Both the position numbers and the translations under genes were made by a program. From positions 2,666,001 to 2,730,000 of the forward strand of contig JAJQJQ010000022.1 in the NCBI GenBank assembly GCA_028622995.1: a DNA stretch of 64,000 bases, written 5' to 3'. Below the pieces are notes generated by a model. It was not told the DNA's origin. It saw only the letters and a program-made list of their open reading frames with translations, and did not search any database. Positions 1 to 14,399 of the stretch are shown piece after piece. This DNA is from Panagrolaimus kolymaensis. Lineage: Eukaryota; Nematoda; Chromadorea; Rhabditida; Panagrolaimidae. How positions within the stretch are numbered: the stretch's first letter is position 1; the number at the start of each line of letters is the position of its first letter.

Positions 1-1031
1 GTTGCTTCTGCTGAGGCATAAACTTTATTTGCGGCATCTTTAGTTTTTTCAGCAGCTTCATGTGTATCAACATCCGCAGCAAAAGCTGGGCCTACAATTT
101 TTGTTGTTGTTTAAAAGTCTTTTGAGAAAATTTCATGAATTACCTGTTCTTTCAGTATCAGTATATTGTGGAACTTCAGTATCAATTGTAGTTTTAGTAG
201 TCGTTTTCGTTACAGTGGTAGTTGGAGCTTGGCTAAGTTTATGTTCTTGAATAAAAACATTTTCTCCAACATCTGCGGCTTTATCGGAAGTCAAATTTCT
301 TGTTTCAATTTTAACGTGCTTTTCATTAACATTATCTTTAATTTCTGGTTCTGTACGATTAATTAATCCATCAACGGCACCACTAAGAGTAGATTTAATC
401 GCATCAACTCCTGATGCTAATGTTTCACTCAAAGGTGCAGCCGCATCTGCAAATACAAAACACAATTATTTTTCGAATCTTTGTCCCTTGGTGTTAGCAA
501 AAAAAAAAATGAAAGAAATAAAAAGACAATTATTTATTGATTTTTAGGTATAAAAACACAAAAAAATAAGGCATAAACAAGAAAAGACAAAAAAAGAGTA
601 TTTATTTTTTGAGATGAGAGAAAGTTAGCTTGATTAGATGTCAACAGATTAAGTTAAGAAGATTTTTCTGAAAATGATAATAAAAGATTGACAGTGTTTT
701 AATGTGAGCAAAGCAAGAGAAAGAGAATTATAAGAAAACTCAACAAAAAAAATTTATGGAACAAAGTAAAATTACTTACTTTCATCGGCATGAACTTTAT
801 CCCGGATTTCTTTATCAATATCCTTTTGCATTTGATCGTTTTCACCTGGTGTAGGCAAGAGGAATGGAAGTACGTTATCCTTTTCGGCTTGTTCTTCTGC
901 TTTGTTTTGAACTTTGTCAGCTAAAATATAATTCCATTCAATTACATATAAGAGTTTACAAAAAAATATTGACATACCGACTTTGCCAACTTTGTCACCA
1001 ACTTTAGAAGCAGTATTCTTAGCGTTTTCCA
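1..1031 (-). CDS. LEA-like hydrophilic helical protein (partial, 3' end beyond window)
   Basis: Four exons read on the minus strand. Exon 1 starts at the ATG at 1031 (MENAKNTASKVGDKVGK). A second exon lies at about 781-921, a third at about 144-450, and the last runs off the left edge (about 1-93). All three junctions keep frame (G|CT, A|AT, G|GC). The protein is very hydrophilic and rich in Ala, Lys, Asp, Glu and Thr. Repeats such as AAEKTKDAANKVYASAEA resemble the 11-residue amphipathic repeats of group 3 LEA proteins. There is no signal peptide or membrane segment, so it is probably cytosolic. Known group 3 LEA proteins of nematodes are unstructured in solution and help with desiccation or osmotic stress; that role is inferred from composition only. 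The middle part has a TTT/TKT-rich stretch. The C-terminus is not in the window, so length and repeat number are unknown. Another kind of low-complexity helical protein is possible. Confidence 0.6.
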
Positions 1032-1729
1032 TTTTTATTTTAATAGTAGTAATATACAATTGTGTTTTTGATAATTCTGAAACAAAAAATTAGCCCAAAA
1101 TTGTAACAACAAAAAATCAACAAAAAGTTACACGCAAATACCCGATAAATTTTTTTTAACAAAGTGTTCAATCATTTAGCTTTTAGATAAATGTTTCAAA
1201 TCTTCTAACATTGGAAAGCTTCAAAAAAAAGCAGCTGGTTAATAATGAGAAAAAAACTTAAAACTGATGCATTCCATCTATGAAGTGGTAAACAAAAAAT
1301 GAAATATCTGCAATGAAAACAGCTGACAAATATTTTTCAGCAAAAAATAAGGCGGAGAATTGTTGTTTTTCAACAACAACAAAAAAACAGAAAACATGTC
1401 GGCAGCAAAAGCAAAGAAAAAAAACGCTTATGAAAGAGAGCTTTGGTCGTCGTGAAAAAATGCAGAGAAATTGTTTAGGAAAAAATAAAGCGAAAAATTG
1501 TAAACAAGCAGTAGTAAAATATTTTTATGGAAATCTAGGTTCAAAAAAAGGTATCCAAAATAGTATTGTTTTTGAACTACTTTAGGACAAATGATCAAAA
1601 ATTAAGGTAGCCAGGGCGATTTGTAAGGTTTGAAAAAAAAGTTTATCGACGATAAAAGATTAACATTTTTTAAACTAAACAGTGGAATGTTGGTAAAAAA
1701 ACAAGTGAAACTTTTTCAAGAATGAAGAC
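1032..1729. other. Intergenic, no gene seen
   Basis: AT-rich sequence upstream of the LEA-like gene. It should hold that gene's promoter and 5' leader. The open frame at about 1313-1585 is Lys/Gln low complexity with no family resemblance, so I do not call it. Confidence 0.5.
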
Positions 1730-1739
1730 ATGGGTTGCA

Positions 1740-1925
1740 GGGCTTTGCGATATCGATATTTGTAAGTCCCGATATCGATATTCGATATTCGATATTATAA
1801 AATTTTTTCCCGATATCGATATTCGATATTCGATATCTAATTTTTTTTCTTCGATATCGATATTCGATATTTCGATATCTAAAAAATGCCCGATATTTCG
1901 ATATTCGATATCGATATTCGATACT
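1740..1925. repeat. Subterminal GATATCGATATTC repeat array, left
   Basis: Tandem, partly palindromic units built on GATATCGATATTCGATATTC, spaced by short T- or A-rich spacers. They are part of the hAT-type element at 1738-2611. A matching array sits at the other end. The units are self-complementary, so orientation is ambiguous. Confidence 0.85.
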
Positions 1926-2452
1926 TTTTTATTATTATCAAGTCAGGGTTTAAAATTTTTTTTTTTGGTTTTGTTTTTAACGGTTAAGTAAGGGGTTATA
2001 ATAGAATTTTTTTTAATAAAAAGTTTTAATTCTCTTGAAATTTTTTAAGTCTTTTTACGCAAAAAGACAAAACCAAAAATTCAAAGAAATAAATGGCTTA
2101 GAAGCTAGCAAAATTGATTGTAATCTTATTATCAATCAATTTTTTTTATTCCTAGTAATTTTGATTGTAATCGCTCTTTTGGAAATTCTTTATGGCAAAG
2201 TTCTTAAAAAAAGAAAAAGAATCTTTTAGTAAAACATTTGCATTCTTTTTTATTGCGAAAATTTTATTCATTTTGAACCAATATTCGAAACCAACTTTTA
2301 CCCATTTGCTTTGGAGGCAATTCTTCACTTTAAACTCAAATAGTTGCTTCTTTGCTTTAGTTTGCTGTAAAAAACTAAGTGAAAATAAATATTCAGAGCT
2401 AAAAAATGAACAAAAAATGCTTAAGTTTTTTCGGAAAATAATCAAATGAAAA

Positions 2453-2605
2453 TATCGATTTTGTCGATATATCAGACAAAAACCGATATCGATACTCGAT
2501 ATTCGATATTAAAATTTATTTTTCCGATATCGATATTCGATATTCGATATCCAAAAAAAGCCCCGATATTTCGATATTCGATATCGATATTCGATATATC
2601 GCAAA
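2453..2605. repeat. Subterminal GATATCGATATTC repeat array, right
   Basis: Counterpart of the left array, with the same unit and similar spacers. It ends in the 16-bp terminal inverted repeat. Both arrays read similarly on the plus strand because the unit is nearly palindromic. Confidence 0.85.
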
Positions 2606-2619
2606 GCCCTGATGGGTTG

Positions 2620-4093
2620 CTGTCTCCAAACGAACTTTGACCTGGTAATAATATTTTTTTTGGAGCTTTACCTAAATATAAGATACTCATTATTTTTTCC
2701 ATAGCTTTTACTTTTGACTCAGCTTCACAATGTTCGATAGCCTTTGTAAGCTTTGAACCTTAAAGGCTTCTATTGATTGAACCAAAAAATAAACAACCAA
2801 TATCTGTTAGTTGAGTTAACTATAATTTAAAATTGTAATGGAGAGATGTGAGGCATTTATATATATGCAGAAATTATTTCATCATTGATCAGCTAAATGG
2901 GCGTCAGAGAACTCATCATATTTAAAAAAAAACACACAACAACAAGCGATTCGTGTTGTTTATTTGTTGCGGCTGTTGAGAAAAACAACAGAATTTTTTT
3001 TATTTTTTTGAACACCGAAGAGCGTTATACTTCCTTGCTGATGCTCCTTTCTACGGGCGTTTTTTTTTCTTGCTTGTTTATTTTGATCTTTGAAGTTTTT
3101 CAAAATAAAAAAACAAAATCGGCAGCCTTTAAAATTGAAAAATGGAAAAAGAAAAGTTTCGAAACACATACGTTTTTTAATGCGCTTTGAATGGGAAAAA
3201 AAGAAAAAATAACTGAAGAAACACAAACAAACAAATAAACAAAATATTATGGGGAACAAAAAATGCATTTTTGTTTATTGGCTAATTTATTTTTCATAAA
3301 TGTTATTATTATTTTTAATATATCTTTTTTCGATTAAAAAAACCTTTCTTCAAATTTTTAATAAAATTTTTGTAGTTATTGAGAAAATAATTTTTTGTTT
3401 TTACGATTTCCTTATTTCAAAAAAATGTAAGATGGGTGCTTGTTTTTGTTGATGCGATATAATTGGTGCGACGGGATTTTGTTTATTTTTTTGATTCCTT
3501 TTTTGAAAAAAAAGATGGAGAAAACAAAGAATTCCGAGATTACAAAATCTTTGAAGTGTTCAGCTCAGATAAATCAAAAACAAACATTTTATTATTTTTA
3601 TTTTTAGGAATGCAAAATTTTCAAAAGCGCAAAATCAAGTTTTTTATTATTAACGAAAACACTTTAAAAAATTGTTTTTGACCATAACAAGTAGTCTTTG
3701 GTAATTCTTTAATTATTGAGAAAAGATTTTCTGTAAATAATTTTTTTAAATGTGAAGCTAAATTTAATAATTAAATATTATTATTTGAACATATTTATTG
3801 CTTTTTTGCGTATAATGAATGATATAACAAACCCAGGAAAATACAAAAATAAAACAAAAAGGCACAAAAAAATTATAGCTGATAATAAAATATGTAAGTG
3901 TATCCGTGATGAAATTATTTTTTTGTTTGTTTCAAGTGAAGCGTTTTAAGGGAAATAAATAAAAAAGGATATGTACCACCTTTTGCCGCCATTTTTTTTG
4001 TAAAAATTTAAAGACAAAAGGGAAAGAAAAAATATTATAGTAACAAATAATAATAATATCAAAAATGATTCATGCAATAAATTGATGCGTTTA
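2620..4093. other. Intergenic, no gene seen
   Basis: AT-rich, with several poly-T and poly-A runs. Open frames at 2897-3190, 3463-3681 and 3752-3949 are Lys/Phe/Asn-rich and resemble no family. The right end should hold the 3' UTR of the aPKC gene. Confidence 0.5.
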
Positions 4094-6178
<2,085 letters not shown>

Positions 6179-8800
6179 TTCTGGTATAACAAAAAAATAA
6201 AGTAAAAGATGGAGGGCGTTTGAGCAAAAGCTGAAATATGATATCTCTTTTATTTATTTATTTATAAACCTCAAAGCTTTATAATCAAAAAAGTATATCC
6301 GCTTAATTAATAAAACGTAAAAACAATATACGAAGGAGGAAAATGAATGAGAAAGGTGTCGAGAATGAAAGCAAGCAAGGAAGGCGACGACCCCTGTCCG
6401 CGCAAATCAATCAATAGCCTTTTTTTCGCTGTTGCAAAAATAAAAAAACCGTTTGGGTTGTTTCTTCTTTTTTTGTTCTCTGTGATCTAGGTTTTATAAA
6501 TAGCAATAGTATGTACATGTACAGCAATGATGGTTACGACCTCGACGACGACGACAAACTCATAAAATAAATGCAAATTTAATGTGGATTTAATCTAAAT
6601 AAAAAAACTTTTTCTTTTCTGATCATCAAAGTCATTTTTAAATTTTGTTTCACACAGGTGATGGACAAAAATAAAAAAAACGAAGAAGAAGAAATGTTTC
6701 ATGTATTTGAATGCGTTGGCGGCTTACGGCAGCATGGAATGAAAAAGATGACTCAAGATGGCGTCCACCAAAAAAGAGGTGTGGAATCTTCAATAGTTTT
6801 TTTTATTCATTTTCATTTTTTTGTTGCTACCAAAAATGGAAAAAGATTATCAGTCAGTCAAAAAACGAAAAAATAAATATGCATCTACATACATTTTGTT
6901 ATAAAAAAAACCCGCTTCATTTGAATATAAAAAATACACATTTTGTTCAATGATGTTGAAAAAAGCTACAGGCAAAGAGAAAAAGTAATAATAAGCATTA
7001 TACCACAAAATATATGTATGTACATTATGTCATCAAATTTTTAGTAATTATTTTACCGTATGCTTTCATAGAAAATTTTACTTTTAAATGGTATTTGCTT
7101 CCAAATCCAGTTTTAAAAAAGATAATTCAAATAAATTTTTAATTTCGAATCGAAGTTGAATTTTAAGAAACTACTAAACCATTTTGCTTTTGATTTTTTT
7201 CTTTTTGCAAATTTCAAAATCCCCTTTTCACAATAAATGCATAAATGTATGTATGTATTGATTTGATATTTTTGACCTTTAGTTGGACGGATGCACTATG
7301 ACTTAACTCCATTTTTAAAAAAGTAACCAAAGATTGATTATTTCATTAAATGCATGCACAAAGAAACAACTCGAAAGAGAGAAACACCGTTATCACTTTC
7401 TTCCATAATACAAAACAATAATCTTTGGAATTTATTGTTTGAAAGCTTATTTTGAAAAAAAAATGTGGTTTAAGGTTGGATGAATTAAATATGGTTTGTG
7501 ATGAGTAAAGTATCAACAAAAAAATCTTTTTTCTTAATATTTCAACCAACCAAAGGGTTGATTTTACCCTTTTTCACTCACGACCTTTGCATGCAAAGAT
7601 GCATACGAACTTTCCCGAACTTTCTGTCTCCTCCCTTTTTAATGATGTTCCTCTTTTACAAAATTATTACAAATGCAACTTAATCAAGGATGAAGATTTT
7701 TTTATTTCCTCATTAATTATTTATAATTAACGTTGTTGCTTTGTCATTTGCCTCACTAGTTGGATTAACTTAAATAAATCCACAAAAATCTCTAAGCAGC
7801 CAACAATTTTTTATTGTCCTTAGTTACAGATTTGGGTTTATGATGTCAATATTATTTATATCGTATTGAATTATTTTTCTGCTCATAAACAAAATGAAGG
7901 TAAAAGGTTGTTTTGAAGGAAACCATTTTTTCACACCTTTTATTAAGTTTATAATTATTAGATACTCCCTTTATTTATGTATTTCTCATTTGTATCCATC
8001 AAGCTGCTACCATTTTTATATTTACTCGTCTTTCCCCCCAACTTTTGGTTTTTGCTTTCTCGTCTTCTTGTCCCCAAATGTTCAGTTCTCATTTAGTTTT
8101 TTGGTTTCATATACTCCTAACGGTCTAACAAATAACAACTATGGTGAACTTTGTGCGTTTGTCCGTCCTTCATTTTTTTGGATGCACAGTATTTTGCTCC
8201 CACGTTGCTGTGTTTAAAAAGAAAAGAAAAAGGGAGTTAGCCTTTGTGCAAGGCCATTTAATGTTATTTTTTTTCCTGTCATTTTTTTGCTATTTTCTCT
8301 ATTTCTCTTTTATTTCTGTGATATTTAATTTTCTCTAAATGTTTGTTATTGATGTGTGGAAAGTATTTTTTTTCTCTCCTTTACAGCGTAGTTGTTGTGG
8401 ACTTTCAAATGTGTTGGGGTCGCCCTTCTTCTCCTTCCTCTCATTCCATTTTTTTTCTCTCCGCCCTAACAAAGGAATACATACTGCTTCAAATATTTTT
8501 TGGGCCCAAAAATTGTTGCCCGACCGCGCGCATTCTAAAAAAAATTCAAACAGTTGCTTGTTTTTTTCGATGATTATTTGCTTTTTTTCCTGCATCAAAA
8601 AAGCTATGTTGTTTCTTTATATTTTCGTGAATATATCAGCTTTTCGGGCCTAATAAAAAAATAATACAATGCGCTTGCTATTCCACAATGCTTTATTTTG
8701 TTTAATATTTTAGAAATTCTCGCTTGGCGTCTATCTCTCTCGTGCTTTTTTTATTACTTAAAAAACATGGTGAATTTTTCATCAATTCTACGTTTTGCCG
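6179..8800. other. Long intergenic region between aPKC and cyclophilin, no gene seen
   Basis: AT-rich and full of homopolymer runs. It should contain the aPKC promoter on the left and the cyclophilin promoter on the right. A slightly GC-richer patch (about 6340-6420, and GACGACGACGAC near 6540) lies close upstream of aPKC. Open frames such as 7894-8217 and 8335-8653 are Phe/Cys-rich translations of T-rich DNA and were not called. Confidence 0.5.
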
Positions 8801-8817
8801 TTTCAGTAGCAAACAAT
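8801..8817 (+). promoter_or_regulatory. Probable spliced-leader acceptor of the cyclophilin gene
   Basis: TTTCAG at 8801-8806 is followed 11 bases later by the ATG at 8818 that begins the conserved cyclophilin fold. No coding exon precedes it, so the AG most likely accepts a spliced leader. If it is not used, translation could start at 8767 and add a short hydrophobic N-terminus. Confidence 0.65.
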
Positions 8818-9443
8818 ATGACTCGTCCACGCGTTTTCTTTGACGTTACCATTGGTGGCAAAGCCTCTGGACGTATCGTCATGGAACTTTACAATGATAT
8901 CGTTCCAAAGACCGCTGAAAATTTCCGTGCTCTTTGCACAGGTGAAAAAGGAATGGGCCAAAGTGGTAAACCCCTTCATTATAAGGGATCCAAATTCCAT
9001 CGGGTTATCCCCAACTTCATGCTTCAAGGAGGAGATTTCACCCGTGGCAATGGAACTGGCGGTGAATCAATTTATGGTGAAAAGTTCGCTGACGAAAACT
9101 TCAAGGAACGCCACACTGGCGCCGGTAAACCCTCTCTTTCTCCTTCCTTATATATATTTTATTCTGTTATCTTATAGGAATCCTCTCTATGGCTAACGCT
9201 GGACCCAACACTAATGGATCTCAATTCTTCGTTTGCACAACTGTTACCAACTGGCTTGACGGTAAACATGTTGTTGTGAGTTTTTGAATTAATTTATTAT
9301 ATTTAATTTATTCATGAACCTCCTTATAGTTTGGAAAGGTCGTTGAAGGATTAGATATTGTCAAAACTATCGAATCTCAAGGATCCCAAAGTGGTAAGAC
9401 CTCCACCGACATCGTCATTGCTGATTGCGGTGAATTGAAGTAA
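8818..9443 (+). CDS. Cyclophilin-type peptidyl-prolyl cis-trans isomerase
   Basis: Catalyses cis-trans isomerisation of prolyl bonds; this single-domain form is a cytosolic folding helper of the cyclophilin A class. Three exons (8818-9124, 9178-9275, 9330-9443) join to 172 residues, the usual length. Visible catalytic and cyclosporin-site motifs are [15 protein letters not shown] (Arg, Phe, Met, Gln), [14 protein letters not shown] and [12 protein letters not shown]. The start [10 protein letters not shown] is chosen because it begins the fold and lies just after an acceptor. An in-frame upstream ATG at 8767 would add [10 protein letters not shown], which could look like a weak organelle signal. 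Closest C. elegans relatives are the short cyn-3/cyn-7 type. It stands alone, with more than 700 bp to the next gene. Confidence 0.96.
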
Positions 9444-10179
9444 ATAAGAACTCAACGTTTAAAGAAACAACTTCCTTTTGATTCTGTTTTTATTAATTCG
9501 ATCTTTTTGTCATCGTTTTCTTTTTATTTAGTAGTATCTTTTTTCGGATATTTAAACTTTTTTAAATTATTTCTTTTGTTGTTTACAACTTTTTTTTGTT
9601 AGTTGATAAACGCATTATTTATACATACTAGCTTTCTCAGTTACACACATACATTCATGAAACAAGGAAATTGTTTATCATTTGTTTATCAAAGACTTGC
9701 TTAATAGAATGCAGGTGGTGATGACGGTCATTGAAAAAGAGCGAAAGAGGAATTATATTTTATACGAATTTGCAGACTTTCAAATAGCTAATATAAAAGC
9801 TTTTATAAAATATGCCAACAATAAAAAGCATGAATTGTAAATTTTAAAGGGTCTATTTGCATAAAATAATATATTTGATTTGTTACTTTCATAAAAAACG
9901 AGTAATCCTCTAACATTCCAATCTTAAAAACTTTCAAAGAATACATTTAATTTATTGACGTTGTTGATTGAACCTTCTTTTTCATGGACGTGACTTTCAT
10001 TTTTTGATGGATCTTAAACCGGCTGGATTCGACACATACAGAGACAACCAACCATATAAAAAAAGTAAAATGAGATAGAACAAAACTTTTTTATCCGGTT
10101 TTGTTTCTTTTTTTTTCCTGGATCTTCGTGGATTTTTAGTTATAAAAAAAGTATTCATTGCTTTGATTCTTTTTTGGCA
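9444..10179. other. Intergenic, no gene seen
   Basis: Holds the cyclophilin 3' UTR and the lipase promoter. No open frame of interest and no clear repeat. Confidence 0.5.
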
Positions 10180-11425
10180 ATGAAACTACTTATTTTTTCT
10201 ATAAGTTTTTTATTTATTATTGGAGCAAAAGCTGATTTCAGTGCTGATTTTGGAAAATGGTTGGAAGAAAATTTTGGATCTGATGTTAGAACACATTTAG
10301 AAAGGTTAAAATTTTAAACAAAAGTTTAGGCAATCTGTTTCGTAAATTCATTTTATTATGATGGCTCATCATTAAAGCTGCTTAATTATAAATTTCTTTA
10401 CTAAAAAGAAGTTACATTTTGTAGAAAAGACTTAGGAGCAGCTGGATCGTTCGGGGGAAAAACAACTCGATCTGAAAAACTTGATCGCCAGCCCGTTGTA
10501 TTTGTTCATGGTGTTTCAAACCGAGCTCATGATAAACCCGTGCAAGCTGCTCATTGGTTTATGTAAGCTTCAAAAGCATGGAAATTTTTAAACATAAGTA
10601 ATGGATGCTTTTAGAAAGAATGGTTACAAATGGTCTGAAGTTTATGGAACGACTTATGCTAATGGGGATCAAGGCAATCCACTTCAGTGGGCTCAATATT
10701 CCATGAAATGCAGTTACGTGAAACTTGTTCGAGCTTTAATTGTTGCAGTTCGACTTTATACTGGCCGAGCAGTCGACGTTGTTGGATATTCAATGGGTAA
10801 TAATACAATCAATATAAATAATATGATTTATTGTCATTATTGAAATTATAAAAATTGTATGCTTTTAGGCGTCCCTGTTACACGGAAAGCTATCCTCGGT
10901 GGAAGATGCGTTGACACAGGTGAAGATCTTGGCGGACCTTTAACAAAGTTCATTGATACTTATGTCGGCGTTGCTGGACCCAATCATGGAATTAATCTCC
11001 AAGTTGGAGGCATTTCGGTTCCTGGTTGTGTTTTTAGTATCCTTCCAGTTTGCAATATTCAAACAGGATTATATTCAGGATTTTGTCCTAGTGAAAGTGC
11101 ATTTTTACAGGTTTATAATAGACATGAATCGATATTAATACAAAGCTAAATCATTTTAGGACATAAATAGACAAGCAGGCTATGAAGGTCAGCATCGTTT
11201 TTCCATTTACAGTAAAAAGGATCAACTTGTTGGATATCAAGTTTGTGGAAGAGTGAGTATTATAAATTAACAATCTTACAGTATACCAATTTTTTGTTAT
11301 AGCCAACAACTCAAGTGCCAGGTCAACATGGTGAAAAAATATATGAGGATAAAAACCACGATGATACATTTTTTCATTCATATTCAGTTATGATGGAAAT
11401 GGTTCTCAATCACCGAGTGCCATAA
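10180..11425 (+). CDS. Secreted lipase, class 2 / LIPS-type alpha-beta hydrolase
   Basis: Predicted secreted triglyceride or ester lipase of the bacterial-like class 2 lipase family, which nematodes carry in many copies (lips genes). Six exons (10180-10304, 10425-10562, 10615-10796, 10869-11110, 11160-11252, 11303-11425) add up to exactly 300 residues. A signal peptide (MKLLIFSISFLFIIGAKA) is followed by the mature protein. The oxyanion region is PVVFVHGVSN, the nucleophile elbow is GYSMG with its Ser split from the next Gly codon by an intron, and a likely catalytic His lies in HDDTFFHSY near the C-terminus. Several Cys residues could form disulfides, as expected for an exported enzyme. The substrate cannot be read from sequence. 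Confidence 0.92.
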
Positions 11426-14399
11426 ATTCCATTTTGTCAATGATTATCTTTCTTACCTCAAGGAATAAAATAATCTTTCGTTTAATTTATTGCTTTTTAA
11501 ATTATTGTATTAGTTGTGAGAAAACCTATAAACATTTTTTGAAGTGTTTTTATGAGAGTTGTTTCGATGTTGTAAATTACCATAAAATATAAGTGTTGTT
11601 TATTTGACCGAAACAGATTTAATTGCGGCCTCTTTTTCCTCTTTCCATTTTGCACGATTTATTCACATGCGAGGATTTTCAAATGGTCTTTTTTCCTCTC
11701 ATTCCATTTTTGTTGATCCGATGGTCAAAGAGCGCGTCTCATCGATTCTCCAATCAAATAAAATGTGTGCCTTGGCATTTTTGGACTCAAGCCAGAATGG
11801 TTCTTTTTTGTGCTTTTTAAATTTGGTGGAAATATTATTTGTATTGCGACTATAATTATTATTTTAAGATCCCTAATAAATGCCATAAGTTTAGAATTAT
11901 TTGAATTACAGCGATAAATATTTGTTTCTAATTTTTATGCCATTGTTTGATCTTTTTTATTGTGATGTCTTCCGTGGATATTTAGTCTCACATAATGGAT
12001 GGGCGCTTTAGCTGATTTCCCATTTTGGATAAAGACTACAAAAAGACTACGATAATAAATAAATACATATTTCCTTTCGAGGCACAAAACTGTCATATTT
12101 GTTTTTCGATAATATTGTTTTTGATTGAGTTTTTTGTAAAAAAAAACTTTGAAAGGCGACCTTGAATAAGAAAAATGAAGAGAAAAAGAGAGAAAAGAAA
12201 TCGTCAAAGAGATTTACCTGGAGATTGACACAAGAAAAGAAAACTGAACAATTACAGATGGTATAAAAACGCCCTAAGCGTCCAAAAAACATTATTATTT
12301 TTCATAGCCAATAAGTTACGATCTAATAAAACTTTTTTCTATCGTCACATTTTATTTTTCATTTTTATCTTAATTTTCAATATTGTTCTTACTTTGTATG
12401 AAAAAATATTTCATTTATCCAATTTTTTTACGCCGCTTTCATTCATGCTTTTTGGGAAAGAAAAGTTGAAAATTTTAGATCATGATCTTTTTGTTTTGCG
12501 CTTTTTTCTTCCTCGATTCTATTTCTTGCGCTCTCTTTTCATTATGTTGTTTTTTCCTGTTTTTGTGCTGCTGCCCGTTTCCATGTTTACGTTTTTCTGC
12601 AAAGCAACAGCAACAACACCATCTGCGTATTTTTCAAAAATGCTCATCATATTTTTTCTTCTCGTGATCCATATTTAATTTTTTACTTACGATCTTTTAA
12701 AATTTTGTTAATTAAAAAGTTTTCAAAAATTAAAAATAACTTTATTTTTTTTAAAGCGATTAAAATATTATTTTTCCATTTCTTCGAAGCTTTTCCTTCT
12801 TTAAAACCTGTTTTCTCTTTTTCTCCAAAAAAACTTTGTTATCGCTTGTCAAACTTTTTTTGAATGTTATCCAAAAACGTTGTTGTTTTTGAAACCTTTT
12901 CCGTCCTCTCTTATCTTCTTCTTTCTCTCTTTTTTTGAGTGCTTTGAAGAATCTTTATACTTCTTTTTTCTCTCTCGAAACTGAAGCCTTTGTTTTTGAC
13001 ATATTATTTTTTTTATCAAAAATTTTACCATTTCAATGCTAAACAAGTTTTTTTTATTCACCGTTCAAAAACGTAAGCAGCCAGCATTGGAGCGAACTTT
13101 GTACTTTGTTTTTGTGAATAAAAAATGATGGCTTTTTCCGCAATGGTAGTACAACTCTCTCATCCTTCTTCTTATTTTCTTTCTTAATTGGAGTTGTTAA
13201 CCGTAATCGAATTCAGTGATACGCCTTTTCTTCTCGTTATTATTTTTTTTATTGGAAAAAGGGTTACGGTAAATTGTAGCGTTCGAAAGAATATATATAT
13301 AAAGCATTTCATTCATTAATAAGCGAGCAAGCTTTTGCACTTTTTCCAATGAAAAACTATGCTTGCGTTAAATTTAAAAAAAACAGGTACATTTGCTCTG
13401 AAATAAAAGTACGATAAACAATTTTTTTTATTGATGTTCTTCTCTCTCATTTTTCCATCATTTATTTGTTATGTATTTGTGAAGTTATAAACGAACGCCT
13501 GTCGACGAAACCATTTTTTTGTTGCATTCGCTAAAAATTTGTCTGCAGAAAATGCTGTTGTTCTGCTGTTACATCATCTTCGTCGATTTTATGTAACTTT
13601 TTTTTTCTATGCCATTAGCGTTTTCCTCCCTCAAGCTTGTTGTTTTATACTTTTACCTTTCGATCAAAAGTCGCAAATCCTCTCCTCCCCTAAAAATATT
13701 TTGATTGCAATATTTGGCCCAAATAAAAACCCATTACACTTCTCAATCAATCTTGACCGCTCAAAATGAAGCCCTTTTCACAAATAAATGTTTCTTCTAG
13801 TTTTTTGATGAAGTAAACAAAAAATTCTTTTCTTCCTCTTTTTTTCTTTTTGCTACTTTTTTAATTGATCTTTTTTTGTTGATCGCTCATGAAAAAGATA
13901 TGTGTCCATTGATCATTCTCGTTGTATCTTTTAAGGGTGGCATTTTTTTATTTCCCTATTTCTAATCAAAAATAATATAACCTTTTTCGGTAAAATAAAT
14001 TTTTTTTATCAAATAATTGTTTTTCTTTCAAATTTTTGCTGAACTTGCATTTATAATAGTTTTTTCTCCCAGATGATTATTGTTACCTTCTTTGCGCTAT
14101 CGGTTCTGGTCTCCTTCTCTTTTTTTTTGCGTGGACTTGGAATTATATTAGCAAGCTTGAAATTACCTTTGATAATGATTCTTTCCGCTTTTTATACCGT
14201 AATTCAACTTTATTTTGTTTAAAATTTATCGATTTTATAAGTTATTTTCTAATTTTAGAGCTGAAAATAAATTATTTCGCAGTGGCCATAGCCAAAACAA
14301 AAAAAGGAGGAAATTAACTGAAAGCTCCTAAATATTTTCATTATTTTTTGATTTTTTTAAATCTAACCTCATTTTCTTCGTTGTTTTAAATTTTCAAAA
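11426..14399. other. Long intergenic region, no gene seen
   Basis: About 3 kb, T-rich on the plus strand, with many TTTCTTTT tracts. Open frames at 11604-11855, 12394-12678 and 13539-13769 are Phe/Leu/Ser translations of T-rich DNA, without splice-consistent neighbours or family signature. Most of it is probably promoter and 5' leader for the membrane-protein gene at 14400. Confidence 0.5.

Larger units (their letters stand above)
1738..2611. mobile_element. Non-autonomous hAT-type element (MITE-like, 874 bp)
   Basis: The element has perfect 16-bp terminal inverted repeats, CAGGGCTTTGCGATAT at 1738-1753 and its reverse complement at 2596-2611. It is flanked by a perfect 8-bp direct repeat, ATGGGTTG, at 1730-1737 and 2612-2619. 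Eight-bp target duplications with CAGGG-type ends are typical of hAT transposons. About 170 bp inside each end consists of many GATATTCGATATCG-like units, which may be subterminal transposase-binding motifs. The 500-bp core (about 1930-2450) has only short AT-rich open frames with no recognisable BED finger or hAT transposase, so the copy is non-autonomous. The perfect target duplication suggests a fairly recent insertion. Confidence 0.9.

Noticed and set aside
7894..8653. Overlapping open frames on both strands rich in Phe, Ser, Leu and Cys.
   Set aside because: Translations of T-rich DNA, no family resemblance and no splice-consistent neighbours.
11604..11855. 83-codon plus-strand open frame.
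   Set aside because: It begins at a non-ATG codon, has no recognisable domain and no conserved splice context.
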